NCBI GenBank assembly: GCA_030549775.1
Contig: CM060172.1
Span: 123,617,122-123,681,121, forward strand
Length of the DNA stretch: 64,000 nt
From: Tamarix chinensis
Lineage: Eukaryota; Streptophyta; Magnoliopsida; Caryophyllales; Tamaricaceae
Reading direction: 5' to 3'
Shown here: positions 47,606 through 60,519 of the stretch, piece by piece
Layout: the number at the start of each line of letters is the position of its first letter
Numbering within the stretch: the first letter of the stretch is position 1
Notes under the pieces: model-generated
The model's input: only the letters and a program-made list of their open reading frames with translations
Database searches by the model: none
Told to the model about the DNA's origin: nothing
Program-made: the position numbers and the translations under genes

Positions 47606-49300
47606 TAGGGTATGCATGATTATACTAAGAATCGACTTATTTTTTAGTAGAAAGTTGACCCCTTGATGTTTTATGCTAAAAAATCACTAATAAGTTAAGG
47701 CATATATATGAGAATAGTAGATCTTGTAGGGAAAGTAGATGTGGTTAGGGTGAATTTGAGGTTAAAATGGTATCTCTATCCTTGAAGTTAATGTGAACAA
47801 TTATACATATATGTGTGGGGTGGTAACTTAGTGGGATGCCATATAAGCATGCTTGTATAACAATTATCAATGAAAGGCTCGATGTGAATGGATGTGTCAA
47901 TAAGTACTTCTCTATACCCACCTATAAGGTTATCTATAAGGGCATTACACACTTTAATCCTAATCCTAATTCTTATCTCCAATGAAAAAAAACTATTATT
48001 GTTCGCTCCTTACTGTCAAGAGGAGGATTGGAAGGTCGATATAGATAAGAAGGTTAGAATAGGATAAAAATAACTATTAAGTTGATTAGTTGGTAAAATG
48101 TTCGTTCTATTATATTCTTTGCAAATGAATATGTTATTTATTTCTCTTATTTTTCTGGGAAAAACATTAGTGATCCATAAATGTTGCATTTATAGAGACT
48201 ATGGGCATGGCAAGAATAGTTGTAGAGATGGAGTTATAGTTAAACAGAAGAAAGATATTGCCCAACCTACTATTGTCATCACAAGCGAAAGGAAGAATCC
48301 TCAAGGCAGGTAACAAAAGGGAAAGGAAGAGAAAATGGGATGCTCATGCCTCTGCTACTCCCACAAGAAAATCAATAAGGCCACTAAATAGTTAGTTACC
48401 AAAAAGCCATTGGGGTGGGAGGGTAGGTAATGGTTTGTAGCTTCATTTTGATGAAGATAAATGCTATAACTGGTTTATAAGTTCTATCATTAATCATATG
48501 AATTAATTCTTGATTGCATAGTAATCACTTTTTATAAGCCTATTATAACATCTTCGGATGCATAGAGTTAATAGGTAGTGATAATCTTTTTTATATACTA
48601 TCGTATAACTAATTGGGCATAATTTATATAGCCTACAACAGGAAGTGATCACATATATTGTTTTTTGTATATAGGATTAGTGATTAGTATTAGGCATTAA
48701 TAGAAGATAGTGAATGTTCAAATACTATGTATTCCTTATTTATTTATTTTTTGGAAAGTTGTGTATTCTTGATGTTTATAATGTTGATGTTATTGTTTAA
48801 ATATGTGAGGTAACCAGGTATAATGTTAATTTACCACTATTAGATAAAAGATAGTACCAAATGCCATTATGTTTAGGATGTGGGGTATTCTGGTATAACT
48901 TACAAATTTGTATATTGGTTGATAGTGGAAATTAATAGAACTATACTAATGTTAATTGCTCAAGTCATCTGTGTTTGTAGTTCCTTCAACTCTTGCTTTA
49001 GTATTGAAACATCTTCTTTTAATTTTGTATTATCTCTTTTTTATCATCATAAGTCACTTTTCATGCTTGTCTTTTTGGTTGATGATCAAATGCACCTCAT
49101 TTTATTGCTAACTTTTTTAACTCTGCATGTTGGGTTGTTTCTCATTGGGAAAAAAAATAACAAGTTGGACACTTATAATACATCCTCCTCACATATTAAT
49201 TGAAGTGTGTTATTTTGATGCATGATCTTCTATCTATGCAATGGTGTGGCATGAATTCAAGCAAAATCTTCCTTTGTGTTTGTAATCGATGATGAAGATG
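47606..49300. other. Spacer with a possible LINE ORF1 zinc-knuckle remnant
   Basis: At 48165-48230 (plus) the frame reads HKCCIYRDYGHGKNSCRDG. This resembles the CX2CX4HX4C knuckle of plant LINE ORF1/DUF4283 proteins with the second Cys as Tyr (TGT to TAT). The flanking sequence does not give a clear DUF4283 match, so the call is weak. Nothing else was recognised. Confidence 0.35.
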
Positions 49301-50261
49301 TGTAAAACCTCCATTTTTAAAACTTAAAATTTTCTTTAAAAAGAGTTAGTAATATAAGATAAACCATTAAAAACACATAGTTTTATGGTCACGCTTAATA
49401 TAAGTATAGTTTTTCTACCTTTCTTATACTAAGTATTAATGTTGAAATATTTATTCTCTTAGATTAATAACAATAATTGATAATAATAAAAAATAGATAG
49501 TCATTTTCTTAAACCCTACCAAAAGTCATTAATTTGTACCTTCAAAGTAATCTTGCAAAGTAAAGGTTGGCCATTGAATATGCAAAGGATTATAAATTGA
49601 AACATATTAATACAAAGGTATTGAATAAACCACTACACAACACTAAGTAGACAAATTTCACCTAGAGAATAGAGAAGGTAACTGTACACCCCAAAATTTA
49701 CTACTAATTTTTTTTTTAAGTGGAAGACCAATAATGATATAGTGGGTGTCCTAATATCGAATACAAGACAAAATAATCAACACTTAAAACACAATACAAG
49801 ATAGAAAGAAATAAATATATAAACCTAAATAAGAATTTGGAGGTTAACTTCAGGTAAAATATATAAAATACATAAAACAAATATATTAGAAACTAAGAGT
49901 CCCAAAAGGATTATAGACTAAAAGTGACAATCGAATAACATGACTCTACGTCCTTAGCCTTGAAGATAACACAGTTACTTCTCCCCAAGTAGCGCATCAT
50001 ACACAACAAATTCATCCAATGTGTACTCATTGAAATGCATAGACTCATTGGATAACACCCTTGAAAATAATTATCAGTACGCTATGTAGTTAGTAAAGTA
50101 ACAACGTTTTCATCGCAAGGCTACACATAATACAAAAAGTCACATAGAAGAATAGGCACACATATTGATTAAACATGATATGATGCAGTAGGAAAAGTAC
50201 AATAGAATACCATTATTATATATAGCCACAATTCATTTCTTATATACGTAGAGATCATGAC

Positions 50262-50459
50262 CCCACGATTTATAATCCGGTGGAATGAATTGAAACACCT
50301 CTTAGATCAAAATGTGCATGGATATTATTATTAAGCCAGTGGAATAGACTCAACACTTCTAAGGAATACACACTCTTGGATACTATTATTAAGCCAGTGT
50401 AATGGTTTAAAGCACCTCCCACGATATAATGTGTATGACCACTATTATTAAGTCGGTGG
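50262..50459 (-). repeat. Dyad-box cluster in the LTR at 49683
   Basis: Four boxes with 13-nt spacers, e.g. CCACGATTTATAATCCGGTGG (spacing only described) and CCACTATTATTAAGTCGG followed by TGG. Confidence 0.7.
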
Positions 50460-51259
50460 AACGGACTCAACACATCATTCTTGACTTACGTGATTTTTTT
50501 TACTTTAACAGATTAATATCTTATTTATTTTTATTTATCTCAAGATCATAACACAAACACACATGTAGACATATGAGACACATAATCCAACCTAACTTAA
50601 TGATCCAAAACATGCATATCAGGACATCCTCCATAAAAAAAAAATCATATTTCCCTTAAGAAATCCTTATTTCACAAGTTAAGTATAAGTTCTCCCGTAA
50701 TTCTCATTTTATCACTAAATTTAGTAAAAATCTTAAAATATTATTATTAACAATATATTCAAAAATTAAGGTCTAACTCCAGCGTTTTACACATGCAATA
50801 ATAGCCTACCTATAGGGTTACTATTTACAAATACCTACGAAACCCTAATTTTGCAAGTTGAGCTTAAATTTTCCCATAAGACTCATATAGTCACCAACTT
50901 TAATACCTATTCCTAAAATTTTAATGTTAACGACATATCTGAAAATCAAGGTCTAACTACAATTTTTTACACATGCGATAATGACCCGACTCTAGGATTA
51001 ATATTCCTAAATTAAGTTATTTTCTCATTCTATTGGACTTAGGCCATTCATGGTTACTCCAAATGTTCTTTGTAATATATTTAGAATACTTTTACCCAAA
51101 CAACACATTAAAATACTAGAGATTCTATATTTTACCTAAATTAATCAATTTATCCTTAAGATAGCCCAAAATGCCCACATTTTCACAAAACCTTACAAGT
51201 CCCAATATAATTGGTTTTTAACCTTTAACACATATACTCATGAAAATACTTAACCACAA

Positions 51260-51261
<2 letters not shown>

Positions 51262-51291
<30 letters not shown>
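51262..51291 (+). repeat. (GT)n microsatellite
   Basis: About 14 uninterrupted GT units within the LTR at 49683. Confidence 0.9.
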
Positions 51292-51294
<3 letters not shown>

Positions 51295-53450
51295 AATCAA
51301 ACATCATATCCTAAATTAGATAAATGATTCAAGCCATCCTTCTTAACTTGCAAAACCAAACTTAACCAAAAACATACACAATCACATGCTTTCACATTTT
51401 CTCACCTTATCATCATACCGCACAACATGTCATACAAAAAAATTACCACAATGACATTATTCATATAATAATACCAAACATGATATTTCATACAATTATA
51501 CACATTGCACACAAAACCCAAGTTACAATATGTATCCTTATCAAAAAGGTCTTTACTCTCTAAGCACATATAACCTAAGAATCCTCCTTCGAGGCTAAGG
51601 AAAAATCACCTAATAATCAAGGGTGATACAACATTATAAATCAAGAGAACAATAACAGAAAAGCTAAGGCAAACAATTTGAATTTGCTGTAGCAGAATTT
51701 GGTACAATAACGCAAGAAGTAGTGTGATAAACTCATGTATCTAGAATGCTATGTAAGCTCATCACATTGAGGGGGTGGAGTGTCATGAGCTCCTCGCGAT
51801 GGTTGGGGTTGTGCAGCATGAGGTTGAGGTAGTTTGGTGGATGGTGCTACGTGAGGTTGAGGCAATTTGGGGGGTTGTTGTGTGAGTATTTCACGTAGCT
51901 AAGGATGATTTCACAACATGAGGTGATGAAGATTTCATAGAGTTTTGTTAAAGAAAATTTGTAAAAATTAATAGGGACGATGCTGGGTCTAGAAGAAGGA
52001 GTCATGGAGAATTTTTGGGGGCAAAAAAATAAAGTAAGAAGGGATATTAGGGTTATCTATAGGAGATGAGGCAAGGGTGTAGGATGAGAAAGCCAAATGT
52101 GCAAGGTCAAGGGAGTTATCATGAGTTTGGTTCTCTCAATAAAGGCCAGAAAAGGATGGCGATCGAGGTGTGGCTTTTGTGGTTGCAAGGTAGGTGAAGT
52201 GGAGTAAGGAGTAGGTGAAGGTGTAAGTGTAGGGAGGTATTGGTGGACAAGAATGGATGGGAATGAAGGCCATGCAACATGGGCATGCATGTCTCGAAGA
52301 GGAAGGTGGAGAAAGGATACCAGGATGGGGAAGAAGGGAAGGAAAAAAGGAAAAGGAAAAGAAAAATAGAAAGGATAAATACAAAAATGAATTTATAATT
52401 AGGATTAAAATTAGATTTAATTTTTAGGTTAGGAAATTAGGGTAAAATTAATTTATCAATAATATGGGATTAAGTTTAGGTTAAAATATTAATGACCTTA
52501 AATTAAGATTATTATTATGTTTAGAATTAGAATTAAGTGATTAGGGTAAGATAAAATATCAATTACCCAAGATTCAGACTAGATGAAATCATGAAAGTAT
52601 TAATTAATTGAAATTAGGGTTAGATAAAATATTGAGGTATTAAAGTAGCACAAAGGATCATGGTGTAATATATTAAATAGTACATACCATAGCTAAATGT
52701 CATATTGATGCCATAACTCGTATCTTATCATATACCACACATTCATCACATCAAACTTAACTATATTATAATTATTTTTTTAATCCAAATATATCAATGG
52801 TGTCCCATGAAAGGGGAAAAACCAACCATAATTAAGGACTTTTCCAAAAATCACCATAATACTACCAAAAAAATAAAGAATGATGCATTAAGGAATTACC
52901 AACTAATATGCCAAATCCAAATAGTGCATGGAGGCAACCATAAAACCAACAAACCAAAATAAAATAATGCATGAAGCCAAATATCAAACCAACAAACCAT
53001 AAAATCCATTTAAATCCTCATACAATAGCTACTCCTATTTGTAATTACTCGAGGGGATACAATAATAAGCCATAGATGTATAAAGTACATCGATCATATC
53101 AGCACACTAAGACAACATATTATCCTTCCAACTTATAACCCAAATATATATAAGTACTCTGGTCATACTAGTGTATTAAGGAAACATAATATCCTCCCAT
53201 ACTAGGGTACCTGATCCTCAAGTATCAATACCTCTTATGGGGCTATTAGGTCACTTATAGAGTAGATTAAAGCATTAGTCATAATGCTAAGACGTTCAAC
53301 AAAACAACCAAACCAAATCGAGGACTTCTACCTCATCTATAAGGTAGCTAATCCTAAGGAAAAACTATTCTTAAATTTTGAGGTCTTTTACTTTAAATAA
53401 TAATATCTTAATTAGGCGATCATAAAAAATCATATAATAGTTAGCAAATC

Positions 53451-54983
53451 CAATTCTATACGAAACCATTTTTTATTTATTTTTAATTATTCAAGTTAAC
53501 CCTATGGTCAAAGATCTAAGCCAAAGTCAAAGTCAATAATATAGCCAATCAAGGAATCTATTAAGGCCATCTTAGTCCAATTATTCACACTTGTAGGCAT
53601 AATAAGTCATAAATGACCAAAATGCCCTCATATGTTATTTACTCAATAATTTCTCACTTTTATACTAATTTTTATTAGAATTAAATGAGACTATTGGTAT
53701 GGATAAATAACATTAACATGGGTAATTTAATATAAAATTATAATTCTAAAAAATTTAAGAGGTGGAAAATTACCATTTCTTCCCTAAAGCATGATTAATC
53801 TCATTTACCATTATAAAACCCCAATCATGCACATATAACATACCCTTGTTCACATTTTTATCATGCACAACATTATATAACACATAATAGACATACATGC
53901 TGAAAAATTATAGATTTCAAGTGGAAAGACAAAAATACCTTTAGAGTATATAAAACTTAAATACTTTATGATTATACCTGAATGTGATCAAATATTAACA
54001 CATCATACATAAAACTTTAAGTAAAACAAGTGATGAATCTAATGATAATCTCAATAATACAAGATAATTTTTCAGCAAGGACAATAATTTCCTTGGCCAA
54101 GCTACCCTCACAAAATATGTATAACTATTTTACCACAAATAACCATATTCTAGCATGTTATCATACATATATTAAAATAGATAAATTTTACATTTTCTTG
54201 CATAAAAGTTATATGGTCACATACTTAGAGAAATTAATAATAATATATGGCGAATGCGTATTTTTCATGAGATTACAATGAATCATAAATTACACTTAAT
54301 CATAACATAGGAAACCCTAAATATATTATCATATGATTTTTTTATATGGTTAGCAGAAGCATATGAGTTACCTTATTCCTAAAAAAAATAGAAAAAATAA
54401 GAACTAAGGATAATAACTTTTTCTGTAGGTGTGGGGCCCTATTAGGGATTCCCCATTTAGGTTTAATGATTCTTATCTATAATTTTTTTAGGGACAGAGT
54501 TGAGATCCCTATCTCCAAACCCACTTAAAAGTATATTGCAAAAAATTGCACCGGGTATCAGGGATGTGATTGATGATAGGGTAAGGTTTCAAGAAGGAAG
54601 AATAAGTTGGGGATGAGAAATAGATTAAGAATCATGTTGGGGATTTCCACGAGTTTGAAATGAGAAATGGTTTTTTAAGTTTTTTTGATAATGTAGATAA
54701 TGTTATCATATAATGGATTTGGGAGAATGGAATTGAAGTGTAAGTGTAAAGAATGAGTGTTAAGAGCATGTAGATTTTTGAAAAATATCAATGGAGTTTG
54801 AGTAAGGATGTGAAGAGAGTGGGTTGGTGCTTAAATAAGAATAGGAAAGATACGATTGTTAAGAGAGGGAAGAAAGAGAAATAAGTTGGGAATATATTCG
54901 TTGGAATTTTGAGAGATGGAGGAGATATAAAAAATTGGTGCAAAGGAAATAAATAAAAGAAAAAGGTTAGATTTGGTGGAGCC
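53451..54983. other. AT-rich spacer
   Basis: No gene recognised. The frame at 54030-54281 is AT-rich and has no domain. The interval may still belong to the LTR-type repeat that starts at 49301. Confidence 0.35.
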
Positions 54984-55550
54984 TAAGATTGTAAATGAGT
55001 TCAGTCAAGTTGAGTTGAGTCGTCCTCATCTCAAGCCTTGTATACAAAACTTAATCTCAACTTATACAAGGCTCATGAATGGCTCTACTTATTTGAGATA
55101 AACAAAGCAAATCGACTCATTTAAATTTGAGCTCAACCCAACTCGTTTTTAGCCTCATTTAATCATTTAACTTATTTATTGAATATTTATTCATTAAGTT
55201 GATTTAACTCATTTAAAAATGACTATTACAGCCTCAATTATTATGACTCATCTAAAGGATAAATTAACATGCATGATTAGATTCTAAAATTCAAAGTTTT
55301 GTTTAATTAGATTCTAAAATGCATAGTATTTTATGAAAGATAGATATCAACGAGTTTATAATGTGCCTATAAACAAGCCAAATTCTAAGCCTATATAAGT
55401 GAGTCAAGCTTCATATGGATCATGAACAAATGAGCCAAGTCGATATTAGCTCAAGTTTGACTTGTTTACTAAACAAGCCTTAAAATGAGGTTCAGCCTAA
55501 ACTCATTTAGCTAAATGAATGTGAGCTGACTTTTTTCATTTGAAATCCTA
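54984..55550. mobile_element. MITE-like repeat related to the hAT MITE
   Basis: Ends TAAGATTGTAAATGAG and TTCATTTGAAATCCTA are imperfect inverted repeats resembling TAGGGCTGTAAACGAG. The interior has GAGCTCAACCCAACTCG and AACTCATTTAA motifs of the same character. About 567 bp. No target duplication was found, so it is older or a fragment. Confidence 0.5.
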
Positions 55551-55687
55551 AAACAAGGGTCGTGAGAGAAGGAGAGAATATAGGTAGACCTTCTTTAGTT
55601 GGAGAATTAGTTTGAGTGAGGCTAAGGGAGAAGATAGAAAAAAGGGGGCGATTGTTCTTTAGTTATGAAGATCTTTTGGTAATTTAT

Positions 55688-55759
55688 GGCTTGTTTGGAT
55701 CTATTCATCAAAAATAGTTATCTATGATAATTACTTTTAATAAATAGATCCAAATATGC
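55688..55759. mobile_element. Very short MITE-like inverted repeat
   Basis: GGCTTGTTTGGATCTATT at the left and AATAGATCCAAATATGC at the right form near-perfect 17-bp inverted ends around about 38 bp. TAT lies on both sides (55685-55687, 55760-55762) as a possible 3-bp TSD, as for PIF/Harbinger elements. Confidence 0.45.
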
Positions 55760-55762
55760 TAT

Positions 55763-57054
55763 TAGTTTAATAGAATAATTGAGAAAACAAATGTGGAGAG
55801 ACAGAGAGTGATAAAATATAACTAAGGGTATTATGATTATTTTTCAAATAATATATTTTTTTTGAATTTTAACTGACAATTAAGGCTTCAAAACTAGCAT
55901 AATATTATCTTATGCATAAATTTATAAACTTATGACTGTCCGTTGAATATCTAAAATTACAGACTTATTTGATATTATACCTAGATTGAAGATTGTTTGG
56001 TGTATTATTAAAAAAAATATATCACACCATAAGTTCATAATATTTAAATTGGTATTAGTCCATGTTTAGGGGTAATAATTCGTAATTTTTAACGTACACT
56101 AATATTAATAAAATTATATTTTAATTATTATAAAATAACAAACGTAATACCAAGAGTTTCTAAACAAAAGGCTTAATATAAGTCTAGGTTTACGCCATTA
56201 TGAATTTAATAATATTGACCCTGACGCAGTCTAGACAATCCATGGACTCGGCTTTCTGAGTTCAGACGGGCGTATATGTGTAAGCAACAGGCACCAGATT
56301 CTCTTTTATGCACTGTCGGCTGCTATATTTTATTTTGTTTTTGCACAAAAGGACGACCTAAATATTCGCATCACTCTCTTTTCTCTTCTTCTGTGGGCGA
56401 ACTGGTAAGTTCTATTCATACTATCTCTTGTCAACAATATCCATGCCTTTTGGCATTAAGGAAAAATAAAGTAACCAATGCCAAAGATTGGTTCAAACTC
56501 AGGGTCACCCATAGCCGTATGGCTCTCGATCGAAACCAGTGTTACGCGCAAACGGATACGAATGCATAAAAATAGAAACCCGAAGAAATATAAAACTATT
56601 ATATTTTTAAAAATTTAATAAATAAATACTATAGAAAACCGTAAAAAAAATTATATATGTATTGATATACATATATATATTATATATTTATAAAAAAAAT
56701 AGACCAAATCAATTAAAATTAAAAAAATAAAATTACTACGTATATTAATTAATGTAAACTATTGATAAATACTTTTTTTAGATAAAAAAATAATCCGATA
56801 CTTCTATTATTAATTTTGGTGCCAAAAAGTTTACGCGATGAAAAACGGAAAATGGACGTTTTTGGGACGGAAAATATCACCCATCGTACGTTTCCGTATT
56901 TCAATGGTCAAAACTTTGTATGCATTATTTTCTTTGATACGAAACTCTCGGTTGTTGGAGTAAGGTAAGAAGTTAGAATTTCAGTACGATCTTTTGTGCT
57001 TATGATTATCCAAATATATCTTATTTATTTAGAAGATGTGTATTTATTATTATA

Positions 57055-57087
<33 letters not shown>

Positions 57088-57465
57088 ATATATATAATTA
57101 TAAGATGTGTATTTTTAAATATATATATATATAGAATGTATATGTTGTAATGATGCATATTTTGTTTAATAAGATGTGCAATTATTATTTATTGCTTTAT
57201 AAATAAACGATGTTATAAGATGTGCATCTATTGACATATCATATATATTCGACACTATATGATGTATATTTTATTTTTATGAGATGTTCAGTTATCGATA
57301 TAAAATATGTATTCATAACTATAAGATGTGCATTTATCATGTAAAAATGTATATTTTTTTTCCAATAAGATGTACTTTTACAACACATATATCCGCCACT
57401 TGTTGCTTTATAAATAAAGAATACGTATTTATATCCACACTGTGTATTTTATTGGATAAGGTATA
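55763..57465. other. AT-rich spacer
   Basis: No gene. A frame at 56276-56569 encodes a Cys-containing 97-residue product without a recognised domain. From 57010 AAGATGTGCAT-type motifs recur between AT tracts. Confidence 0.35.
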
Positions 57466-57760
57466 TGTAACATCTCGAGTCAATATGATCATGCGGGGAC
57501 TACTCTGGAGTACTTCCGGATTGATTGGTTGGCCCTAGAGATCAACACAAATCCTTTTAGTGTGATTTATTCACACTCACGTACTTCCCAAAAGGATGCT
57601 TAACTGTAGAGTTTTTAGTATGAAATCACTAAAAGGATGATATACCATATTGATATAAATAGTCAAACCAATGTTTATAATACTCCGCTCAATTTAGGAT
57701 ATTATAGTATGTATAATTATAAGATGTGCATTTGTACTATGAAATACATGCATTCTAGTT
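57010..57760. repeat. Dispersed AAGATGTG(C/T)AT motif repeats
   Basis: At least seven spaced copies of (A)TAAGATGTGCAT/AAGATGTGTAT between 57033 and 57740, interrupted by the short solo LTR at 57466-57706. Spacing is irregular. Confidence 0.5.
57466..57706 (+). mobile_element. Short solo LTR, TRIM-like (241 bp)
   Basis: It starts TGTAACATCTCGAG and ends AGGATATTATA (worn form of GGATGTTACA). Flanks GTATA (57461-57465) and GTATG (57707-57711) match at four of five bases. The interior (CGGATTGATTGGTTGGCCC, AAAAGGATGCTTAA) is GC-richer than the surroundings. No coding capacity. The dispersed AAGATGTGCAT repeats continue on both sides, so it interrupts them. Confidence 0.6.
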
Positions 57761-57849
57761 TTTCATCTAAGATGTATCAATATGGGTATCTATTTATAGA
57801 GAAAAATATTTTTTATATAATATATTTTTTTTATCTTTTAATGACATAA

Positions 57850-58101
57850 GTTAAAGATAATTTTATGTAAATTTTAGAAATAAGATTAGTTACCACTAGC
57901 AGCACGGTGCAATGGCCCCTTTCAAGTAAGGTTAAATTGATCAAATATTTTTTTAAATTAAATAATTAATCTGATCAATAAAAAGTTAAATAATTTGAAT
58001 ATCATCTGACAAATGCAAATAATATTCGATCTAATAAATTATATTTACATATATATAAATCTAAAATTTGTTTATTTTTGCAATGTTATTTTGTGTGTGC
58101 T

Positions 58102-58133
<32 letters not shown>

Positions 58134-58640
58134 TATGTATGTATGTAATGTGGAAAGAGAGAGTTAATGGTATAAAATTTGATCAAGATGGACAATTTAA
58201 AAATATTGTTGTATGCTTTGTGGATATTATATAATTTTTATTTTGTTTATTATAATTAATTTTTTATACTTTTTAATTATCATTTTATTACATATTTAAA
58301 TATCATTCTAAATTTGGAATTGTTAATCGAAAAAAAGGTAATTTAAGACTTGAATCAAATTATTATATCAAATTGGTTAAGATTAGATATGTTTATTATA
58401 TATTGATTCAAAAACATTACTTGATATTTTTATTTATAATCTATTTAATAATTTTAGATATCTAATAATTTATTTATTATTCAATTTAAAATTAATTGGA
58501 TCCATAAACACCTGTACCATCGTACCATCATGTACTCACCCAAAGGCCCAAATCAACCTATACGACGAAGAAGGAAGAAATCAGGGGGAAAAAACCATCA
58601 ATGGTTTATTAGAAGCCTAAAACAGCCGAATCAATTATTC
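57850..58640. other. AT-rich spacer
   Basis: It contains a (GT)n tract (about 58100-58123) and TATG repeats; no gene. GC content rises after 58500. Confidence 0.4.
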
Positions 58641-58907
58641 CAAGGCCCAATTTTTGCAATTCCATTCACGATACTTACTTTCAAGGTCAGGCCCAATTAG
58701 AATACATGGACATGGGATACACGTCACGCATCGGAGTACAGGCACAGTGAAGAGCCTTTGTAGCGCGAGGCTCAGGCTGACGCCTATCGACGCTCGATCG
58801 AGCCTCGAGAGCCATCGCCTCCGTAAAGGACCGTAACGGCTACCACAGCAGAGAGATAGAAACAAAGATAAAGGTCCGATGTCGGTGATGGGGTAGAGGA
58901 GTCAGTT
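58640..58907 (+). promoter_or_regulatory. CpG-richer promoter/5' leader of an unidentified gene
   Basis: Unlike its surroundings this stretch has many CG and GC sites (CGACGCTCGATCGAGCCTCG). It ends just before the ATG at 58908. A five-codon upstream frame (ATGTCGGTGATGGGGTAG, 58879-58896) precedes the main start, a possible uORF. No TATA box was assigned. Confidence 0.4.
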
Positions 58908-59084
58908 ATGGAGATGGATGGTAACGAAAACAAGACTCAAAGCCATTCTTTTTCGCCCTCGCAACTGTTTTTGGACTTTGGAGTAAGACCTGGTGTTATT
59001 GGCTATGGAGTTATGCAAGCTACCAATTCACGTAGTCAGCAACTCGAAGCCAATGTTCACGAAAACGGTCGTCCTGAAACTAAG
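58908..59084 (+). CDS. Putative first exon of an unidentified gene
   Basis: 59 codons beginning MEMDGNENKTQSHSFSPSQL and ending HENGRPETK at donor AAG|GTATTT (59085), phase 0. The ATG has G at +4 and lies downstream of a CpG-richer leader. The composition is ordinary for a protein and unlike repeat-derived frames nearby. I do not recognise the family. Downstream exons are uncertain; candidates are a segment after acceptor CTCTACAG (62478) and one after CCTGTTAG at 63081. A copia remnant lies between. Confidence 0.4.
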
Positions 59085-60500
59085 GTATTTCTACTTCATA
59101 GATATTGTTCTTCTTTACTTATTTTAGTTTCTTGTCTTGGCTGGTGTGCACTGTCCTGAATAATGTGTTAGAATCTATTGAATGGTTTGTGGCATTTGCA
59201 TTAATATCAATCTAAATACCTAAATAGGTGATTGATGGCGTCTATGTAGCATTCGGGCTTCTGTTTTTCTAGGGGCAACTATTGTTTTGTTAATAGCTGA
59301 CTGAGATAGTTAAATTTTTTTAGGGTTAAAATCTAAATTTTTATATAAAAAAATTAATTTTAGGAAAATTAAAACCCATGTAAAGACACAATTGTTGTCA
59401 GTAAATGTGCAACATTTTTTCCTGCGCTTTTAGTCAATATAATGCTCATCTAAGTCAGCTATTACCATTGGGACGCAGAAATATTATACCAGTCAAGCGG
59501 AAACCTATTAATCTACCCATCCTATTAAATTACCATTCAATATGTCAGCCAAAAGTGGCAAGCGATCCCTTCAACTTCTTGTAGTCATCTAATCAACAGA
59601 GTATTGCGGTAAAACACAGTAGATAATAACCGAGCGTGGAATGGGCTCCATATCATAAATATGACTCTTTCTGCCTGTAAACATGCATGTAATGCAGAAA
59701 TTTAAACTCTTTAAGTTGGATAACTACAAGAAAACTATTTATGTTTGGGGTCAAATATTTTTATCCGATTTAATTTTCTACTATATTTTGATCTAATCTA
59801 ATTTCCTATATTTTGATCCGATTTAATTTCTTATTTGGAAGCCACTTCTTAATGACCAACCACTTTCTTCGCTTGTTGGTAACTAAGTATGTTCTCCACT
59901 TTCCCACCTAGTGACCTATTTTCTCCACTATGTGTCCATGTTCTCCAACTTTCCATTACTTGTTGGTGGGTGAATGGTGTGGATGATGTTATTTCGAACA
60001 TCGTTAGACTTAAGACACACCTAACTTCATCCTCACATACCACACATCTCCTTCCTAAAGATTCCCGAGCACTTGAGTCTGTAATTCTTCCATCCTTTAA
60101 CCTCGAGCGTACAAGTATGAAGGAAGTTGTGTAAACCCTTAAAGAGTGAATGACTTTGAATGATTGATTTGTAGTCAAGTCTTATTAGCTTTCAGGGCAA
60201 GTGATCATTTTACGATCCAACAATTTTGTCTTCTGGTCTTTGTTTTTTACTTCACTAACCACTAACAATCTGAAAGCAAATTTCAATAAAGAATGATGTC
60301 GCAATCGATTAGTCGAACTCTACAAAACCAACTACAAGTGATGGTCTTAGAAGTTGCTAATTCAACTACTTACTATTCAACGATCCTTCTGTCACTGACA
60401 GGTCAGATACTCACAACTACTAATTTTGACACATTGCTCACCAGTTAGGCAAACAAAGTGAAGCAAACAAATGAAGAAGTTAGGTTGAAATAGTGAAGTG
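59085..60500. other. Possible intron or spacer
   Basis: No coding segment recognised. The frame at 59849-60178 (minus) has no domain. The interval may hold the leader of the copia remnant that follows. Confidence 0.35.
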
Positions 60501-60519
60501 ACAACAAGTTGTTTAATAT

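Larger units (their letters stand above)
49683..52644 (-). mobile_element. Giant solo LTR (2.96 kb), probable TSD GTAAC/GTAGC
   Basis: It starts TGTACACCCCAAAATTTACT at 49683 and ends TTGAGGTATTAAA at 52644. Flanks GTAAC (49678-49682) and GTAGC (52645-52649) match at four of five bases. In reverse complement its start region (AATTAATACTTT...TTTTATCTTACCC) is similar to the start of the LTR at 40561, so they form one subfamily. A worn TATAGAT lies at 52055-52061. No internal domain. Confidence 0.72.
49301..53450 (-). mobile_element. LTR-type repeat hosting a nested solo LTR; right border unknown
   Basis: It starts TGTAAAACCTCCATTTTTAA at 49301. Sequence to 49682 and again from 52645 resembles the LTR right-end region in reverse, with a box-like CTATTCTTAAATTTTGAGG and TTACTTTAAATAATAATATC block near 53365-53415. 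The LTR 49683-52644 is inserted in it. No right terminus was found. Confidence 0.4.

Noticed and set aside
48880..49203. 107-codon hydrophobic frame
   Set aside because: No motif, no start context and no splice context; AT-rich spacer composition explains it.
59849..60178. 109-codon minus-strand frame before the copia fragment
   Set aside because: No recognised domain, and it is antisense to the neighbouring copia remnant; unsupported.
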